DNA of 64,000 bases from Fontibacterium sp040404065 (GTDB lineage Bacteria; Pseudomonadota; Alphaproteobacteria; Pelagibacterales; Pelagibacteraceae), in NCBI GenBank assembly GCA_040404065.1, contig JBBAJM010000001.1. One strand, given 5' to 3'. The notes beneath the pieces are model-generated. The model was not told where the DNA came from, did not search any database, and worked only from the letters and a program-made list of their open reading frames with translations. A program made the translations under genes and the position numbers. This document shows, piece by piece, positions 57,601 through 63,600 of the stretch (position 1 is its first letter; each line of letters opens with the position of its first letter).

Positions 57601-60600
57601 TTGTTCCCTCTCCTGCAGCAGCGCCGTTAATTGTTCCGGTAATTGTTGTTGCTGTTCCTGAGAAAGTAACTGTAGCTGTAGAAGCATTATTATCTAAGCT
57701 AATTGCAGTAACTGTTACTGTGTTTGCAAATGTTGCTTGAGAATTTTCAGCGCTTGACGCTGCATCTCCGCCGATAACACTAATATTTGTTCCAGATATT
57801 GTTCCATTAAATAATGCAGAACCTGCTTTAGCAGAGCTTCCAACAGTTATTGTATCTGCTGCAATGTTACCTGAGAATGTAATAAGTGAAATATTACTAT
57901 CTGCGTTGCTAATTACTTGAACGGTTGTTGTTCCGTTATCAGTAATATCAGGTGATATTGTTTTAGCTGTAGTTGCGTTAAATAATAATGTACCGTAGTT
58001 AGCAATTGTATTTGCAGTTACTGCATCCGAGAATGTTAATTGTTGTCCTGAAGCATTAGTAATTGTTCCTAAATTGAAAGATGTTCCAACCGCACCTGTA
58101 AATGTTACAGTTCCAGTACCTGTTGCAAATGTTAAATCTCTATCTGTTGCATCAACAGCATTAACTGTGCTTGAGAAAGTAATTGTATTTGCTGTTGTGG
58201 TTAATGTAGGGCTTGTACTTAATGTAACTGCACCTGTGTAAGTTTGTGTTCCAGTTGTTGTAACGTTTGCTCCTAAATCAGAAGTTCCTGATACTGATAA
58301 TGAAGTAGCGCTTGTAATTGCAGCATTAAGATCTAATGCAGCGCTTGTTCCTGTGATTGCAATTGCGCCTAATGCATAAGTACCGCCAACAATTCCATTA
58401 AACTGAACAGTCGCTGCAGTTCCTGTTGCAATAGTTAAATTTCTAGCTCCACCCGAGTCACTATTTACTGTGCTTGAGAATGTAACGTTATCACCTGTTG
58501 TTGTTAAAGTTCTTGCGGCACCATTTACCGTAACAGCGCCAGAATATGTTTGTGTATTAGTTGTAGAAACATCTGCACCAAGGCTTGTTGTTCCTGATAC
58601 GCTAAATATATTAACGCCTGAAATCGCACCATCAATTACTGAATTACCTGTTACAGTTAAAGAGGAACCAGCTCCAGTAATCGTTGATGAATTTGTAATT
58701 GTCGTTCCAGTTAATGTAGTGGTTGCAGATAATGTAACTGCGCCTGAATAAGTTTGAACTCCAGATGTTGTAACACTTGCTCCCAAATCAGTAGTACTTG
58801 ATACTGTTAATGAAGCTGCACTTGTGATTGCTGCGTTAAGATCAAGTGCTCCTGTAATAGATATTGCACCAAGCGGCTGTGTTGCGCCAACAATTCCATC
58901 AAGTTTAAGAGTTCCACCACTTGTTGTTAAGTTTCTTGGAGTAGAGTTGCTGCTATTTACAGTTCCGGTAAAATTAATAATTCCAGATGTAACAGTTGTA
59001 GTAATATTTGCGCTTAAAGTAACTGGACCATAGAAAGTTTGGTTTCCAGCAGTTGTAATATTTCCGCTAATGTTAATAGTTCCTAAATTTCCAGATTTAC
59101 CAATAGTTAAAGTTCCCATCAGAGCGCTACGATTTACTCCGTCTGTAGAAACTGGTTCTGTTGGTGCTGTACCAGTACTTCCAACAAGCGAAAGGCCTGA
59201 TGCCTCAAATGTTGGACTAAAACTTGTACCCGATGATTGAATAATTAAACTTCCAGCGCCTGTAAAAGTTTGGCCAGTCAAAACAGGAGCGTCTGCTTCT
59301 ACAGTAAATGTACCCTGATAAACTACAACGTAAGCAGTTCCAGTTTTACTTCCTGTAAGTACAAAAGTTCCACTTCCATATTTAGTAAAGGTATTAGCTC
59401 CAACTATTGCTCCAGGATAAGTTAAAGTACCACTAACTACATCAATTCCTCCTCCGCCTGTTCCTAAAGTAATTCCTCTGTTAGTTGCTAATGAGAAAGT
59501 TCCTGTTGTACGTAAATTTCCGCCACTTAAAGTTAATTGTGTTGCGCTTACGCTTCCTGGTGCTGCGCCTAAGTTAGCATCAGCAGTAATTGCAATTGTA
59601 CCTTTGCTAATAGTTGTAATTCCTGAATAAGTATTTGTATTAGATAATGTTAAAACTGAAGATGAGTCTGTGTTTTTAGTTAAAGTTCCTGTTCCTGAAA
59701 TAATCCCAGATAAAGTTTGTGTTGAAGAAGATGAATAAATAAATGCACCGCTATTAGCTATTGCTCCTGCATAAGCACCCGATCCTAATGAACCTGATCC
59801 TGTGATTGCTAATGTACCAGCAGAAATTGTTGTTGTTCCAGAATATGTATTTACGCCAGTTAAACTTAATGTGCCTGTACCTGTTTTAGTAAGCGCACCA
59901 GTAGTTGTTGTCCCAGTTGCTCCTGCTAATGTTAATGCAGCATCAGTAAAGATGGTTCCAGTAGTACCTGCAGTTATTGTAAAGGCTCTATCTGATGTTG
60001 CAGTTGAACCTGTGTAACTTAAGGTACCACCACCTAATACTAAGTTAGTAGCAGTGCTAGCGGCTTGTCCTAAGTTTCCTGCAACTCCACCATTTCCAAT
60101 TGTTCCAACGCTTAATGTTCCAGCATTAATTGTTGTGACACCTGTGTAAGTGTTTGTTCCTGATAATACTAAAATACCTGAAGAAGTTTTTGTTAATCCG
60201 AAACCCGTTCCAGAAATTATGCCTGATAAAGTTAACTGAGTGCCGCCAACATCAGCTGTTGAAGTAGCGCCAAGAGTTATAGTTCCTGCAAAAGAAGAAG
60301 TGCCAGTTGATGTTTTAATAGTTCCGCCATTAACGGTTAATGCTTCTGTTGTTGAATAAGTTACGTTTTGTAAATCTAAAGTAGCACCTGATGCAACTGT
60401 TGTTCCTGCACCATTTGTTCCAAGTCCATTATTAACAGTTACTGCAAGTGTACCGCCAGTGCTTACTGTTGTGGTTCCTGTGTAAGTATTGTTTCCTGAT
60501 AACGTCCAAGTACCCGCATCTTGTTTAGTCAGAGTTCCAGTTGTTGTTCCTAAAATACTTGTAAGTGTTCCGCCTTGTGCTCCACCTAATGTTAATCCAA

Positions 60601-63600
60601 AACCTGCTCCAGTAATTGTTCCGACATTGCTAATATTAATTGTTCCAGTTCCTCCGATAATTGAACTGTCGGATCCTAAAGTAATTAAACCTGAATAAGT
60701 TGCAGCAGATCCACTGTTCATTAAAGCACCAATTGAACTTGTTCCTGTGCCGTTAAGAGTTAATGCTTCTGCAGTTCCTAAAGTATAACCTGCAAGGTCA
60801 AGAGTTCCGTTTGTAGAAACAACTGTTCCAGCTGCCGTTGTTCCAAGAGGTGTATTTGTTGCGCCACCAGTGGCACCTAATTTTAATGTTCCAGCAGAAA
60901 TTGTTGTAAGACCTGTGTAAGTATTAGATCCTGATACCGTCCAAGTACCAGTTCCAGCTTTTGTAATATTTAAAGCTTGAGTGTTATTAGAATTTGCAAT
61001 TACGCCACTAAAAGTTCCTGTGCCACTATCATTACCAACGGATAATGTTATAGGGTTAGCACCACCACCAGCATCGGAAAAATCAATTGCACCAGTTCCT
61101 GTAATAATACCAGTTCTAATAGTTGGACTGCTGCCTCCATAAACTCTCAAAAATGTGTTTGCACCATTTAGGTTGATTGGTGAGGTCGAATTGATGTTGC
61201 TGCCCAAAAACCATAAATTTCCGTTATTGGTTACAGTGAATTGACCAGAAGTAGTCACAGTGCCGGTAATTGTAATTCGATTAAGCCACTGATCTGAACC
61301 AGCAAGAGGCGTTGTTATATTCCATATTCCTGTACCCGATGTCGAACCACTTAATTGGAGTGTAGCATTATTGGCTCCAACATATTCAGTGGTAGCATTA
61401 TTTACAAACGCTCCACTTAAAGTCATGCTAAAGGCATCCGGTGCAAACTTAAGTGTTCCTGCACTTACTGTTGTTTGTCCGGTATACGTGCTGTTACCTG
61501 ATAAAGTTAATGTACCTGTACCAAGTTTTGTTACTGCTAAAGCAGTTGCACCATCGCTGATAATTCCTGTGATTGAACTTGCGCCACTATTTGTAACACT
61601 TAGTGTTCCTGTAGATCTAATTGCAGCTGCAGTTAATACATCTGTTGTAATTGTAAGACCCGTAAGAGAAGTTGTTCCTCCAACAGCTCCTGTAAATGTT
61701 ACATCTCCAGTGTTAGCTCCACCGCTATTGGTAATTGTTAAAGTGTTAGCCCCATCAAGTGTTGAGCTGAATAAAATAGTTCCGATTGGAGCTAGTAATG
61801 TAGGGCTTCCAGTTAAAGTAACTGCACCTGTGTAAGTTTGTCCACCCGTTGTTGTAGTAACACTAGCACCAAGAAGTGTTGTTCCTGATACGCTGAAAGA
61901 AGTTGCATTACTAATTGCACCATTAATTACTTCGTTACCTGTAATTGCTAAAGAGAAACCGCCTCCATTAACTACAAAGGTTGTAACCGTTGAGCCAGCA
62001 AGTGTTGTGTTAGCTGTTAATGTAACTGCGCCTGAGTAAAGTTGTGTGCTTGATGTTGTAACATTAGCACCAATACTAGATGTGCTTGATATGTTTAAAG
62101 TCGTACCATTAGAAATTGCAGCTGTTGTAGATAATGTTGTAGCAGAAACTGCAGCTTGGAATGTTGTTGCTTGTGAAATAGTTAATGCATCGATACGTGT
62201 TGTTCCACCGATAATTCCTGTAAATGTTGTGCCACCGCTATTCTGTACTGTTAAATGTCCAGTGTTAACTGCTGTTCCATTAATTGTACCTCTAACTGTA
62301 ATTGCAGCAGGAGTACCCGCAGAATCAATTATCATTGTTCCGTCGGTAGTTGATGTTCCAATAGTTATTGCAGTAGCAGCAACGTTATTTTTGAAAGTTC
62401 CTGTTTGACCACCTGCAATATTAATTGCTCCTACATTAGTAGCGCCACTTGTTCCGCCGATTTCTCCTGTAAATGTTTTAACAGTTCCAGTAATGCTAAT
62501 TGTTCCTTCACCTGCTGAAGCGCCTGCGATGGCTGAAGCAATTGTTACACTGTTAGCACCATCAAAAACAATTGTAGCTGTTCCACCTGATGTAGTGTCA
62601 TCTAAAGTAACTGGTCCGCTTCCGCTTAATGCATAATTAAATGTAGCTGTAGAATTTTCAGATGTTGCAGTATTTCCGCCTGTAATAGTTGTTGCCGTGT
62701 TAACTGTAACTCCACTTGCGCCAGTGAATAATGCATTTCCTGATTTAGTAGAGCTTCCAATAGTTAATGTGTCTGTAACAACTGTGCCTGAGAATGTAAT
62801 TGTAGATATAGTAGTGTCTGCACTATTTATTACTTGAATAGTTGTTGTGCCATTGTCTGTAATATTAGCCGATACTGTTTTAGCAGAAGACGCTTGGAAT
62901 AATAATGTACCATAGTTTGCAATTGTTGTAGCTGCAACTCCATCAGAGAATGTTAATAATTCACCCGCAACGTTTGTAATTGTTCCAAGTGCAAGTGTAG
63001 ATCCAACTGCACCAGTAAATGTTACGTTTCCAGTACTTGCTCCAAATGTTAAATTTCTAGCTGATGTTGTGCTATCTAAAGTTCCTGCAAAAGAAACTGT
63101 AGTTGCAGTTAAAGTAGTATCCGCTCCTAAAGTAACGTTGTCGTTATAAGTTTGCGCACCTGTTGTTCTAACAGAGCCACCATTAATTGCAGTTGTTCCG
63201 CCTGTGTTTGTTGTAACGCTTGCAAGATAAGGAAGTGTTGCGCCAACTGTTCCACTGAATGTTGTAGTTCCAGATGTGTTAACTGTTAACGCTCTTGCAG
63301 ATGTAGTGCTCTCAATTGTTCCACCAAAAGTAATGTTGCCAGATGAGTTTGAAGTTAAAGTAAGATCTGATCCTAGAGTAACGTTCTCGTTAAATGTTTG
63401 CGCACCAGTTGTTGTAATTGCAGTTGTATTAATTGCAACTGTTCCACCTGTGTTTGTAGTTAAACTTGTTAATGCAGTTCCTGCCCCGATAATTCCTGAG
63501 AATGTTGTAGTGCCTGTTGTGTTAACATCTAATGTGTAAGCACCATTAACTGTTCCGCCTAAAGTAATCGCACCGTTACCAGCAGAGATAGTTGTATTTG

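Noticed and set aside
62335..62335. ATG at 62335 as the true start of the giant gene
   Set aside because: The frame stays open with in-frame repeat sequence from 62338 to 64000, and there is no signal peptide at 62335.
40365..63539. Many plus-strand frames of 60-180 codons rich in Val and Pro opposite the giant gene
   Set aside because: Their composition is what the reverse complement of Thr/Ala/Gly/Asn-rich repeats gives. They have no ribosome binding sites or domains and repeat wherever the sense repeats do.
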